This document shows positions 46,530 to 58,754 of a stretch of 64,000 nt of DNA, piece by piece. Position numbers and translations under genes: made by a program. Origin of the DNA: Aegilops tauschii subsp. strangulata. Taxonomy: Eukaryota; Streptophyta; Magnoliopsida; Poales; Poaceae. The stretch lies in contig NC_053037.3 in assembly GCF_002575655.3 (NCBI RefSeq), positions 318,459,294 to 318,523,293 on the forward strand. Reading direction: 5' to 3'. The number at the start of each line of letters is the position of its first letter. The first letter of the stretch is position 1. The notes under the pieces are model-generated. The model saw only the letters and a list, made by a program, of their open reading frames with translations. It did not search any database and was not told the origin of the DNA.

Positions 46530-47048
46530 TTAAGTCTCCTTCTTTGGTGATGGTGGTGGTGACGAGGTAGTAGCAAACTTATCCTCCGGCTTCAATGGCA
46601 GTGGTTCACCATCATAAGAGGATGCAGGAGTCTCCCGAGTCCTGAAACTGGCAGCTAAACTCATACTTTTAAATCTCGCTTCATACTCAGAAACTTGATT
46701 TTGAAGATCATAGATTTGGCTTTGCAGAAAATTGATATGCTCGTTGAAGGTGAAGACGATGTCCTTCATAGACCGGCCATCCACCTTGTGATCATGGGTG
46801 AATTCCGTGATCATGGAGTTATTGGCACTGAGTCCATGCTCCACCATCCCTTGGAACTTGAAGATATCTTGCCCCACCGCCTCGAGCCTGGCCTCCATGC
46901 TTCCCGTCCTCTTGGGCCCCTGAACGTCCCGGATGTGGAGCACCCCCTCACACATCTCAATGGCTTAATGGTGCTTCATCACCTCCGACAAGTAAGGGTT
47001 GATGACCTTCTCGAAGAACTTGTACTTGGAGGGGTTTGGTGAAGCCAT
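46530..47048 (-). pseudogene. Post-pol (env-position) ORF of Athila element
   Basis: ATG 47048 begins MASPNPSKYKFF. A TAA at codon 28 interrupts it, and the frame then stays open to 46530 (about 173 codons in all). The middle contains a predicted helical segment (INFLQSQIYDLQNQVSEYEARF), probably a coiled coil; the end is proline/serine-rich. It occupies the place of the env-like gene of Athila elements, but I see no signal peptide or transmembrane segment, so an envelope role is not supported. Confidence 0.6.
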
Positions 47049-47438
47049 GGCAATCTAGATCTGATAGAAAAACAACAAGAAATAAGAACAGAGGATATTT
47101 CCGTGATGCGGTGGTCAATACGCCCGAGGGAGTATGTAAAGAATTATTTTTTCTTGGGAAACAAGCATGCTACAGGAAATCGGAGTCGGGAAGGTGCCTG
47201 AGGGGCCCACTACCCACCAGGGCGCGCTAGGTGGGGCAGGCGCACCCCTGGTGCCTTGTGGGCACCTAGGTTGCCTTCCCGGTTGTTTCTTATTTTTTAA
47301 TTTTTCCAATATTCCAAAACTGACAGAGAAAATTTTTGCGGAATTTTTGGAGTCCGTTTACTTACCGTATCATGTACCTCTTCCTTTTCAGGGTTCTGGA
47401 GTGTTTTGGAAGGTCTCCTTTATGTATTCCTCTGGTGT
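47049..47438 (-). other. Athila interval between integrase and post-pol ORF
   Basis: Contains a short GC-rich block (47200-47275) and no ORF in element sense with retroelement motifs. Confidence 0.45.
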
Positions 47439-47981
47439 CTAGGTTCGAATAATGTTAGTTTCGACATTAATAGGTGTACCTAAAATATAGTGCTTAATTC
47501 TTTGTCCATTGACCACCTTCAGGCAAGTGCCTTCGGCATTATTGATCTTAATAGCTCCAGAACGATAAAATTCTTCGATGATATATGGCCCTTCCCATTT
47601 GGAGAGAAGTTTACCTTCAAAAAAACTAAAATGAGAACTATACAATAGAACATATTCACCAACTTTGAATTCCCGCTTTTGGATTCTTTTATCATGCCAT
47701 CTCTTAACTCTTTCTTTGAATAGCTTGGCATTTTCATAGGCTTGGGTTCTCCATTCATCTAGTGAGCTAATATCAAATAACCTCTTTTCATCGGAAAGTT
47801 TGAAGTCATAATTGAGTTCTATAATTTCCCAATATTCTTTATGTTCTAACTCAAGAGGAGAATGGCAAGATTTTCCATAAACCATTTTATATGGAGAAAT
47901 ACCCATAGGATTTTTATAAGCTGTTCTATAAGCCCAAAGTGGATCATCTAATTTCTTAGACCAATTCTTTCGGGACCTATT
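47439..47981 (-). pseudogene. pol: Athila integrase C-terminal fragment
   Basis: Reading leftward from 47981: DDPLWAYRTAYK, then SPYKMVYGKSCHSPLELEHK, then KVGEYVLLYSS and KLLSKWEGPYIIEEF, the usual end of integrase in this lineage. The catalytic core is cut off by the Copia LTR at 47982. The fragment itself is open to the stop at 47439. Confidence 0.85.
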
Positions 47982-49266
47982 TGTTGGAAATATGCCCTAG
48001 AGGCAATAATGAAATAGTTATTATTATATTTCCTTGTTCATGATAATTGTCTATTGTTCATGCTATAATTGTATTAACCGCAAACCGTAATACATGTGTG
48101 AATACATAGACCACAACATGTCCCTAGTGAGCCTCTAGTTGACTAGCTCATTGATCAATAGATGGTTGTGGTTTCCTGACCATGGACATTGGATGTCGTT
48201 GATAACATGATCACATCATTAGGAGAATGATGTGATGGACAAGACCCAATCCTAAGCATAGCACAAGATCGTGTAGTTCGTTTGCTAGAGCTTTCCTAAT
48301 GTCAAGTATCATTTCCTTAGACCATGAGATTGTGCAACTCCCGGATACCGTAGGAATGCTTTGGGTGTATCAAACTTCACAACGTAACTAGGTGGCTATA
48401 AAGGTGCACTACAGGTATTTCTGAATGTGTCTGTTGGGTTGGCACGAATCGAGACTGGGATCTTTCACTCTGTATGACGGAGAGGTATCTTTGGGCCCAC
48501 TCGGTAGTGCATCATCATAATGATCTCAATGTGACTAAGGAGTTAGCCACGGGATCATGCATTACGGAACGAGTAAAGAGACTTGCCGGTAACGAGATTG
48601 AACTAGGTATGGGAATACCGACGATCGAATCTCGAGCAAGTAACATACCGATGGACAAAGGGAATTGTATACGGGATTGATTGAATCCCCGACATCGTGG
48701 TTCATCCGACGAGATCATCGTGGAACATGTGGGAGCCAATATGGGTATCCAGATCCTGCTGTTGGTTATTGGCCGGAGAGATGTCTCGGTCATGTCTGCA
48801 TGGTTCCCGAACCCGTAGGGTCTACACACTTAAGGTTCGGTGACGCTAGAGTTGTTATGGGAAATAGTATGTGGTTACCGAAGGTTGTTTGGAGTCCCGG
48901 ATGAGATCCCGGACATCACGAGGAGTTCCGGAATGGTCCGCAGGTGAAGATTTATATATGGGAAGTCCAGTTTCAGTCGCTGGAATGGTTTCGGGGGTTA
49001 TCGGTATTGTATCGGGGCCACCGAAAGGTGTCCGGGGGTCCATCGGGTGGGGCCACCTGCCCCAGAGGACTTAATGGGCTGAATATGGGAGGGAACCAGC
49101 CCCCTAGTGGGCTGGTGCGCCCCCAAGGGCCCAAGGCGCCTAGGGTTGGAAACCCTAGGGGAGGGGGCGCCTCCCACGTTGCTGCTTGGGGGGCAAGTCT
49201 CCCCCTCCTGGCCGCCGCCCCCCTCTAGATGCATCTAGGGGGGCCGGCCCCCTCTTCCCTTCCCCC

Positions 49267-49274
49267 TATAAATA
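49267..49274 (+). promoter_or_regulatory. TATA box of Copia LTR
   Basis: CCCTATAAATAGTGG, in the promoter position of the BARE-type LTR. Confidence 0.75.
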
Positions 49275-49340
49275 GTGGGAGGGTGGGAGGGCAGCCGCAC
49301 CCCTTCCCTGGCGCAGCCCCTCCCTCCTCCAACACCACCA

Positions 49341-49373
49341 CCTCCTCCTCCTCCTCCTCCTCCTCCTCCTCCG
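49341..49373 (+). repeat. (CCT)11 microsatellite
   Basis: An uninterrupted CCT run 70 bp after the TATA box, inside the transcribed part of the Copia LTR. Confidence 0.95.
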
Positions 49374-49535
49374 TAGTGCTTGGCGAAGCCCTGCCGGAGA
49401 AACGCAAGCTCCACCACCACGCCGTCGTGTTTCCGGAGCTCTCCCTCAACTTCTCCTCTCCCCTTGCTAGATCAAGAAGGAGGAGACATCCCCGGGCTGT
49501 ACATGTGTTGAACGCGGAGGCGTCGTCCGTTCGGC

Positions 49536-52500
49536 TGTAACATCCCAAAATTCTAAATTTTGGAAATGTTATATTAATTAGGTTATAATGATTGCTTGAG
49601 TGATTTGTTGTGTGAAATTGAGTGGAATCTGAAACTTTTTCTTTTTGAAAGTTGAATGAGAGGGAATGAAATGACTTTCCCAAAACTTTCACGTTGCATT
49701 TATGATCTCCATGAATTCAAGATTCATTTCATCACAAAACCCTAGAGTGAAGATGATATGACTTCTTCCATTTAATTAAATGAAAAAGGGTTTTTGAAAA
49801 GGTTTGAATTCCATTTGAAAATATTTCAAATTCAGAAACTTTATGCAACTCAATGAATTTCATGAGAGAAGATAAAATGACTTCTTCAAATGCTAAGAAA
49901 GAGAGTTGGAAGTTTCAAAGAATCAAATTGAAAGTCCTTTTGTAGTTATTTTGAAACCCAGTTTCAATTGGGAGTTATTTGGTTTTTATTCAAATTAGTT
50001 TTCTCTAAAAATAAAATATATGGAAAATAGGGTAAAATGATTCCCTACACTATAAAATGGAGAAGAATGAGTTTGAAATCATTTTAGTATTTTAAAATAT
50101 TTGTATTTGGTTTTTAAATGAATCAGCAGCACAGTTTGCTTTATTTAATTTTTTTGTGGACCTTATTTGCCGCTGAAAATAAGTTCATATTTTAGGAAAT
50201 CTTTTTTCTAAACATTTTGGTATATAATATGCCTATATTATATTTTTATTTTCATTTTCTTTTGTTATGTCTGTGTCTTAAAAAAGGAGCCACCGACCGC
50301 GCCAGGCCTGGCCACCTGGCCCAGCCCAGCAGCGGCCTGCACCGCGCGGAACCGCCTCTGCCTCACTCGCAGCTCCCTCGCGCGGACGCCGCTTTGCCAG
50401 CCGCCGACAGGTGGACCCCACCTATCAGCTTCTTCCTCCCCAAGCCGAGCCAGACTCCTCCGCGCGTACGCTTCGCCGGCCAACGTCGTGCCCGTCCCGG
50501 TCACCTCCCCTAGCGCTACCCCTCCTCCACGCCTCCCTCCTATAAATACCCGAGGCTCCAGACCCGTTTTCGCCTCGAAATGCAGCCGCCCTCGCCTCCC
50601 CACGCCCCGCGCGAACTCACCGGAGTTTGTGAGATCCGCCGAGCTTCGCCACCACGCACCGCGCCGTTCCGACGCCGTAGCTGAGCGCGGACGCCGCCAT
50701 CGCCTTCCCCTCGTCACGCCGCGCCTCCCCGTGGTTTCGCCTTAGCAGGAGGACCTCCAGAGAGGCCGCCTCGACCATAACTGAAGCCGTCGCTGCCGTC
50801 TTCTTCGCCGCCGACGACCGCCGCCGCCGCGGTAAGCCACCGGCCACTCTCGTCCATCCGATCTCCCTCCTACGGTGGAGATTAGATTAGGATTTGTTTT
50901 TTCCTCAACTGTTCTTCTCTAAATAGCGAACGCTTGCTAGTTTAGCCTATGTAGCGAACGAATTTTATCGCTTATGCTTTTGTAGCGGACATTCGTCCGT
51001 TAGTTTCTGTCTCGTAGTCAAGGACCTAGATGCAATTATTTTTCTTACAGATTAGCCCCTGATTTTCAAACCCTCATAACTTTTCGACCGTTTGATCAAA
51101 TTCAGTGAAACCAACACCAAATTCTTCATCATGATCTCAACTATCCAGAGAACTTATTAAATCAACTTTTTGAAATTTTAAAATTAGAACTAGATCAGAT
51201 TTGAATTTAAACTTGTTTTGGCTATAAGTTGAGTTTTATAACTCCGATTTAATTGATTTTTTTTTTGCAAATCGTAGTTCTCGGCACGTACTATCTATAA
51301 AGGTCAAAATCACCAAATTGTGCTACTGTTAAAAATATGTTTCTGTCTAGAAGCTTTATTTGTAGGTTTTGACATTTTCTGAAATATTTTGTGCATTCTT
51401 TTGGATCTTTGAGTGGTTGCTTATGTGTGGTTATAGTTGCTTGCTCACGATAGATTGATCGGAGTGTGACGAGTAGAACTATCAGAAATTATGAGTGCGA
51501 AGAATCTTCATCAACAGTACAAGGCAAGTTCACACTTTGATCATACTCTTCCTATACCCAGTTTTACATGCATTAGATACACCCCTCAAAATTTGCATGT
51601 GTAGGATTTGGGTACATGTGGTTTTGCTATGTAGTTCATGAGGTAGGAACCTATGATCCTTGAAACACCCCGGGAATATACGTTATGCTCATAAATTGCT
51701 TAGCCATGCTCGTAGACGGGGATTGGTATGTGAGATTCATGCATGTTGCGAGAGATAATAATTAAGGGTAACTTAAGGTGGCAACATTAACACACATCTT
51801 GGTGGAATGGTTGGGGCACCCTGGAGAAACCAGTGGCTTGCCCGGGCACCTGGAGAAACCAGTGCTTGCCCAAGGGGATCCCGGAGTACCCGTGTGATTA
51901 CCCTATGGAATGCCACCCAAGCTCAAAGGGATCATACGATATTTCATGCCTAGACGCTTCCGTGTGCAGCCACAAGCTAATATGGGCTCTGGCATAGTTG
52001 AGTAAGTTGCGGGAAACCTTTCCATGATAGGCTAGCAGATGTAGGGGATTGTAGGTGTACCGGCCTATCTATCGGTTAAGGGGACCTCTTCGGAAAGACT
52101 ATGTCTCGATCATCTGGTTCTCAAACATTAGGCAGTGCGAGGAATTCAACGGAGGAGATCGAGTCTTGTGGGGAAAAGTGTGCAAACCTCTGCAGAGTGT
52201 ACAAACTAATCATGATTAGCCGTGTCCCCGGTCATGGAGAACTTGAGTATCTAGAAGTGAATTATTGGTTGATCTCATCACTCTATTTAATTAATGAATT
52301 GGGTTATTATTATTAAATCGGTAATTTTGGTGGTTGAGTTGGAGGAACCTTCTCAATAATGGCATAAACTTGGTAGTAAAATAAAAATGTATTCCTTTGT
52401 TGTAGGGAAAAATTAGCTTTATGCAAAATTAAACTTAGAGCCTCCACCAGGCAAATATGCATATAGAGATAGATATTTTCATTATTATTCTGTGGTGTGA

Positions 52501-52805
52501 AATTGCTAGTACATTCATTGTACTGACCAACACGGCTGCAACGTCTCATGTTGCAGGAATCTTATGACGAGTAAGTGATACGTTAGGGTTATGATGTCTA
52601 CACTCAACTTTGCCGTTGGTGTTGTTGGGACTCCACAATTTTGATGTTACTTCTGCTATATGGACTGAGGTAATAGTATTTACGTTACTTTTCTACATGT
52701 GATTGCACTCTGTTATAAATCCTCGAGTACTGTGTGTGTCAGCATACCGATCCAGGGATGACACTTAATCACAGAGACTTGATCCATTTGGGTCGGGTCG
52801 TTACA
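49536..52805 (+). mobile_element. 5' LTR of gag-only Gypsy element, plus strand
   Basis: Starts TGTAACATCCCAAAATTC and ends GGTCGTTACA; same family as the LTRs at 6250 and 12993 but in the opposite orientation. TATAAATA lies at 50541-50548, followed by the GC-rich stretch. The left flank TCGGC is the likely target duplication. Confidence 0.88.
50541..50548 (+). promoter_or_regulatory. TATA box of plus-strand gag-only LTR
   Basis: TCCTATAAATACCCG; this copy keeps a better TATA than either LTR of the minus-strand relative. Confidence 0.7.
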
Positions 52806-53335
52806 AGATGGTAACATAGCACATGATGACTGTCGGACGTGACCCCTAGAAACTGGCAAGCCCATAGGAAAGGATTGCTGTAAAACTTTATTTTCAGAAG
52901 ACATCCCTTAACTCTCATCTTTTCTAAGCTTTACCAAGTATTTCCTCTCACCTCGAGTAGTTAGACTATACCCCTTTCCCCATTTGACCACACGAAGATT
53001 CGACTAATGAGACCACTCTAAGAAGTACAAGATATCGGATAACTAAGACCACTTCGGAATAAAGAGGATTTTACTGTGCATTAGGAGTGTTGAAGCTACA
53101 ACAGTTGAATACTCCGAAGACTTGAAGAGTTTGACGACTTAGAAGATTTATTGACCTTTAGAAGACCAAACCCCTGTTATATACTTATGTTAGATGCGAC
53201 GATTTTGAGCTGTCATTTGTTTGATGTTTTTCCGACGGCCACACAAAACAAAACCGTCTTTCAAAACTATTGTTTGTACTATGTGTATCCCTCTCAATTT
53301 CTCTTATCTCACCCCAAAACCCCTGGACCCAATAG
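52806..53335 (+). other. Primer-binding site (mutated) and leader
   Basis: AGATGGTAACATAGCAC stands where TGGTATCAGAGCAC is expected, with two changes. The leader matches about 11800-12990 of the minus-strand relative but is roughly half as long. Confidence 0.7.
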
Positions 53336-53459
53336 ATGATGAATGGAGATGAACTCATATTTTCTGGATCAAGGACTCAAATGGAGACGGACCAATGGAT
53401 TCAGAACATGGAAAATCACATGAAGAATAATGCTACAGCCGGAAAGGATAGGGTCCAAC
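53336..53459 (+). pseudogene. gag: Start of gag, truncated
   Basis: ATG 53339 opens MNGDELIFSGSRTQ and continues to MENHMKNN, matching the N-terminus of gag at about 11770. After 41 codons it is cut by the minus-strand Copia LTR. Confidence 0.75.
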
Positions 53460-55092
53460 TATTGGGGAACGTAGTATTTCAAAAAATTTACCTACGATCA
53501 CGCAAGATCTATCTAGGAGATGCATAGCAACGAGCGGGGAGAGTGTGTCCACGTACCCTCGTAGACCGAAAGCAGAAGCGTTTAGTAACGCGGTTGATGT
53601 AGTCAAACGCCTTCGCGATCCAACCGATCCAAGTATCGAACATACGGCACCTCCGTGATCAGCACACGTTCAGCTCGATGACGTCCCTCAAACTCTTGAT
53701 CCAGTTGAGGCCGAGGGAGAATTCCGTCAGCACGACAGCGTGGCGATGGTGATGATGAAGTTACCGGCGCAGGGCTTCGCCTAAGCACTACGACGATATG
53801 ACCAAGGTGTGTAACTGTGGAGGGGGGCACCGCACACGGTTAAGAGAAACTTGTGTGTTCTAGGGTGCCCCTGCCCCCGGAGTCCTAGTAGGTTTCCACC
53901 TAAGGAAGAGGGGGAAGAAGGAAGGGAGAGATGGAAGGGAAGGAAAGGGGGGCGCCGCCCCCTTCCCCTAGTCCAATTCGGACCCAAGGGGGGGGCACGA
54001 CCAGCCCCTTGTGGCCCTTCCTCTCTTCCCATTAGTTCCCCCGGAGGGTTCCGATAACCCTCCGGCACTCCGATAATTATTTGGTACCTTTCGGAACTCA
54101 TCCGGTGTCCAAATAACATCGTCCAATATATCAATCTTTATGTCTCGACCATTTCGAGACCCTCCTCATGTCCGTGATCTCATCCGGGACTCCAAACAAA
54201 CTTCGGTTCATCAAAACACATAACTCATAATACAAATCGTCATCGAACGTTAAGCGTGCAGACCCTATGGGTTCGAGAACTATGTAGACATGACCGAGAC
54301 ACATCTCCGGTCAATAACCAATAGCGGAACCTGGATGGTCAATTTGGTTCCTACATATTCTACGAAGATCTTTTATCGGTCAAACCGCATAACAACATAC
54401 GTTGCTCCCTTTGTCATTGGTATATTACTTGCCCGAGATTCGATCGTCGGTATCATCATACCTAGTTCAATCTCGTTACCGGCAAGTCTCTTTACTCATT
54501 CCGTAATGCATCATCCCGTGACTAACTCATTAGTCACATTGCTTGCAAGGATCATACTGATGTGCATTACCGAGAGGGCACAGAGATACCTCTCCGATAC
54601 ATGGAGTGAGAAATCCTAATCTCGATCTATGCCAACTCAACAAACACCATCGGAGACACCTGTAGAGCATCTTTATAATCACCCAGTTATGTTGTGACGT
54701 TTGATAGCACACAAGGTGTTCCTCCCGTATTCAGGAGTTGCATAATCTCATAGTCCGAGGAACATGTATAAGTCATGAAGAAAGCAACATCAGAAAAACT
54801 AAACGATCATTATGCTAAGCTAACGGATGGGTCTTATCCATCACATCATTCTCTAATGATGTGATCCCGTTCATCAAATGATAGCGCATGTCTATGGCTA
54901 GGAAACTTAACCATCTTTGATTAACGAGCTATTTAAGTAGAGGCATACTAGGGACACTCTGTTTGTCTATATATCCACACATGTACTAAGTTTCCGGTTA
55001 ATACAATTCTGGCAAGAATAATAAACATTTATCATGATATAAGGAAATATAAATAACAACTTTATTATTGCCTCTAGGGCATATTTCCTTCA
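53460..55092 (-). mobile_element. 3' LTR of minus-strand Copia element (BARE/WIS/Angela type)
   Basis: In element sense it starts TGAAGGAAATATGCCC (55092) and ends CGTTCCCCAATA (53460; normally CCAACA). It differs considerably from the Copia LTR at 47982, so a different subfamily. The polypurine tract GCAAGTGGGAGAC follows at 55093-55105. The left flank CCAAC is the likely target duplication. Confidence 0.9.
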
Positions 55093-55105
55093 GTCTCCCA
55101 CTTGC
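55093..55105 (-). promoter_or_regulatory. Polypurine tract of Copia element
   Basis: GCAAGTGGGAGAC in element sense, directly next to the 3' LTR; the standard sequence for BARE-type elements. Confidence 0.85.
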
Positions 55106-55125
55106 ACCGGAGTCAATAATCTAGA

Positions 55126-56809
55126 TTACAAAGTAATGATTCTAACACCCATGGAGTCTTGGTGCTGATCATGTTTTGCTCGTGAGAGAGGCTTAGTCAA
55201 CGGGTCTGCAACATTTAGATCCGTATGTATCTTGCAAATCTCTATGTCTCCCTCCTTGACTTGATCGCAGACGGAATTGAAGCGTCTCTTGATGTGCTTG
55301 GTTCTCTTGTGAAATCTGGATTCCTTTGCCAAGACAATTGCACCAGTATTGTCACAAAAGATTTTCATTGGACCCGATGCACTTGGTATGACACCTAGAT
55401 CGGATATGAACTCCTTCATCCAGAATCCTTCATTTGCTGCTTCCGTAGCAGCTATGTATTCTGCTTCACACGTAGATCCCGCCATGATGCTCTGCTTGGA
55501 ACTGCACTAACTAACAGCTCCACCATTCAATATAAATACGTATCCGGTTTGTGACTTAGAGTCATCTGGATCAGTGTTAAAGCTTGCATCGACGTAACCG
55601 TTTTCGACGAGCTCTTTGTCACCTCCATAAACGAGAAAGATATCCTTAGTCCTTTTTCAGGTATTTCAGAATGTTCTTGACCACTGCCCAGTGATCCACT
55701 CCTGGATTACTTTGGTACCTCCCTGCTAAACTAATAGCAAGGCACACATCTGGTCTGGTACACAGCATTGCATACATGATAGAACCTATGGCTGAGGCAT
55801 AGGGAATGACTTTCATTTTCTCTCTATCTTCTGAAGTGGTCGGGCATTGAGTCTGACTCAAATTCATACCTTGTAACATAGGCAAGAGCCCTTTCTTTGA
55901 CTGATCCATTTTGAACTTCTTCAAAACTTTATCAAGGTATGTGTTTTGTGAAAGTCCAATTAAGCGTCTTGATCTATCTCTATAGATCTTGATGCCCAAT
56001 ATATAAGCAGCTTCACCAAGGTCTTTCATTGGAAAATTCTTATTCAAGTATCCTTTTATGCTATTCAAAAACTCTGTATCATTTCCGATCAATAATATAT
56101 CATCCACATATAATATTAGAAATGCTACAAAGCTCCCACTCACTTTCTTGTAAATACAGGCTTCTCCAAAAGTCTGTATAAAGCCATATGCTTTGATCAC
56201 ACTATCAAAGCGTATATTCCAACTCCGAGAGGCTTGCACACTTTGTTAGCAACTTTTGGATCGACAAAACCTTTTGGTTGCATCATATACAACTCTTCTT
56301 CAAGATATCCATTAAGGAATGCAGTTTTGACATCCATTTGCCAAATTTCATAATCATAATAACACGATTCGGACAGACTTAAGCATCGCTATGGATGAGA
56401 ATGTCTCATCGTAGTCAATACCTTGAACTTGTCAAAAACCATTTGCAACAAGTCGAGCTTTGTAGACAGTAACATTACCGTCAGCGTCAGTCTTCTTCTT
56501 GAAGATCCATTTATTCTCCATGGCTTGCGGATCATCGGGCAAGTCAACCGAAGTCCACACTTTGTTCTCATACATGGATCCCATCTCAGATTTCACGGCC
56601 TCAAGCCATTTCGCGGAATCTGGGCTCATCATCGCTTCCTCATAGTTCGTAGGTTTGTCATGGTCAAGTAACATGACTTCCAGAACATGATTACCATACC
56701 ACTCTGGCGCGGATCTTACTCTGGTTGACCTACGAGGTTCAGTAGTAACTTGATCTGAAGTTTCATGATCATCATCATTAGCTTCCTCGCTAATTGGTGT
56801 AGGAATCAC
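55126..56809 (-). pseudogene. pol: Copia RT and RNase H
   Basis: RT begins near 56720 (MMSPDSAKWLEAVKSEM, ENKWIFKKK) and is frameshifted near 56430 and 56230. The catalytic YVDDILLIG is at 56110-56099 and KDLGEAAYILGIKI follows. A TAG or shift near 55645 and another near 55490 separate RT from RNase H, which keeps STCEAEYIAATEAANE, CDNTGAI and VADPLTKPL. The stop is at 55126, just before the polypurine tract, as in intact relatives. Confidence 0.9.
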
Positions 56810-56915
56810 TGAACTAATTTCTGTGATGGACTACTTTCCAATTCAGGAGTAGGTACAATTACCTCATCAAGTTCTACTTTCCTCCCACTCACTTCTTTCG
56901 AGAGAAACTCCTTCT

Positions 56916-57883
56916 CTAGAAAGATCCATTCTTAGCAACGAATATCTTGCCTTCGGATCTGTGATAGAAGGTGTACCCAACTGTTTCTTTTGGGTATCCT
57001 ATGAAGACACATTTCTCCGATTTGGGTTCGAGCTTATCAGGTTGTAGCCTTTTCACATAAGCATCGCAGCCCCAGACTTTAAGAAATGACAACTTAGGTT
57101 TCTTGCCAAACCACAGTTCATATGGTGTTGTCTCAACAGATTTAGATGGTGCCCTATTTAATGTGAATGCAGCCGTCTCTAAAGCATAACCCCAAAACAA
57201 TAGCGGTAAATCAGTAAGAGACATCATAGATCGCACCATATCCAATAAAGTGGGGTTACGATGTTCGGACACACCATTACGCTGTGGTGTTCTAGGTGGA
57301 GTGAGTTGCGAAACTATTCCGCATTGTTTCAAATGAAGACCAAACTCATAACTCAAATATTCACCTCCACGATCAGACCGTAGAAACTTTATTTTCTTGT
57401 TACGATGATTTTGCACTTCACACTGAAATTCTTTGAACTTTTCAAATGTTTCAGACTTATGTTTCATCAAGTAGATATACCCATATCTGCTCAAATCATC
57501 TATGAAGGTCAGAAAATAACGATACCCGCCGCGAGCATCAACACTCATCGGACCGCATACATCAGTATGTATTATTTCCAACAAGTCAGTTGCTCGCTCC
57601 ATTGTTCCGGAGAATGGAGTCTTAGTCATCTTGCCCATGAGGCACGTTTGCAAGCATCAAGTGACTCATAATCAAGTGATTCCAAAAGCCCATCAGCATG
57701 GAGTTTCTTCATGCGCTTTACACCAATATGACCTAAACGGCAGTGCCAAAAATAAGTTGCACTATCATTATTAAACTTGTATCTTTTGGCTTCAATACTA
57801 TGAATATGTGTATCACTTCTATCGAGATTCAACAAAAATAGACCACTCATCAAGGGTGCATGACCATAAAAGATATTACTCAT
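56916..57883 (-). pseudogene. pol: Copia integrase with zinc-binding pre-domain
   Basis: The H-H part of the zinc site is in YFWHCRLGHIG (about 57755). A frameshift near 57640 follows, then the core: HTDVCGPM, LRSDRGGEYLS and NGVSEHRN (usually SERRN) supply D, D and E. The C-terminal GKKPKLSFLKVWGC and EKCVFIGYP are typical Copia. The ORF ends at 56916. Confidence 0.9.
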
Positions 57884-57904
57884 ACAAACAAAACAACCAT
57901 TATT

Positions 57905-58254
57905 CTATGATTTAAATGAATAACCGTCTCGCATCAAACAAGATCCAGATATAATGTTCAGGCTTAACGCTGGCACCAAATAACAATTATTCGGGTCTAA
58001 AACTAATCCCGAAGGTAGATGTAGAGGTAGCGTGTCGACCGCGATCACATCGACTTTGGAACCATTTCCCACGCAAATCGTCTCCTCGTCCTTAGCCAAT
58101 CTTCACTTAATCCGTAGCCCCTGTTTCGAGTTGCCATATGAGCAACAGAACCAGTATCAAATACCCAGGCGCTACTACGAGCATTAGTAAGGTACACATC
58201 AATAACATGTATATCAAATATACCTTTCACTTTGCCATCCTTCTTATCCGCCAA
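57905..58254 (-). pseudogene. pol: Copia protease
   Basis: AWVFDTGSVAHM (about 58155) has the D-T-G active site. The frame breaks near 58100 and continues through LPSGLVLDPNNCYLVPAL and IISGSCLMRDGYSF. Confidence 0.85.
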
Positions 58255-58505
58255 ATACTTGGGGCAGTTCCGCTTCCAATGACCAGTCCCTTTGCAGTAG
58301 AAGCACTCAGTCTCAGCTTACGTACAAACTTGGGTTTCTTCACTTGAGCAGCAACTTGCTTGCCGTTCTTCTTGAAGTTCCCCTTCTTCCCTTTGCCCTT
58401 CTTCTTGAAACTAGTGGTCTTGTTAAACATCAACACTTGATGCTCCTTCTTGATTTCTACCTCCGCAGCCTTTAGCATTGGGAAGAGCTCGGGAATTGTC
58501 TTATC
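58227..58505 (-). pseudogene. gag: Copia gag C-terminus, truncated
   Basis: IPELFPMLKAAEVEIKKEHQ is the characteristic end of BARE-type gag. It is followed by a lysine-rich tract and a zinc knuckle whose frame is shifted near 58310 (CFYCKGTGHWKRNC-type in the next frame). The N-terminal two thirds are cut off at 58505 by the LTR starting at 58506. Confidence 0.8.
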
Positions 58506-58754
58506 TGTAACAGCCTGGATTTTGGCCCTTTTATTTTTCTTTTAATTTAATTGGTTTTTGCTCTTTTTTTCTTTTTGGAGTGGTTCTGTGGCCTTGCCAC
58601 CTGGGAAATCATCCTCATTCCCCCTCCTAAGTGGCTCATCATTCTCAAAACCTTGCCAAGATCATGTCACTTCACTCCTTGACCAAACCCTAAAATCTTT
58701 TTCTAGGAAATATTCCTTTTTCTATTAAAGGAATAACCCTATCCGCCCTAGGTT

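Larger units (their letters stand above)
47982..49535 (+). mobile_element. Copia LTR (BARE/WIS/Angela type), truncated by insertion
   Basis: Starts TGTTGGAAATATGCCCTAG, the well-known beginning of these Triticeae Copia LTRs. The left flank CTATT should be the target duplication. TATAAATA lies at 49267-49274. The LTR is cut at 49535 by the next element; its end and the rest of the Copia element are outside the window. Confidence 0.9.

Noticed and set aside
46530..47048. A true retroviral-type envelope gene
   Set aside because: The ORF has the right position but no signal peptide, transmembrane segment or glycoprotein features.
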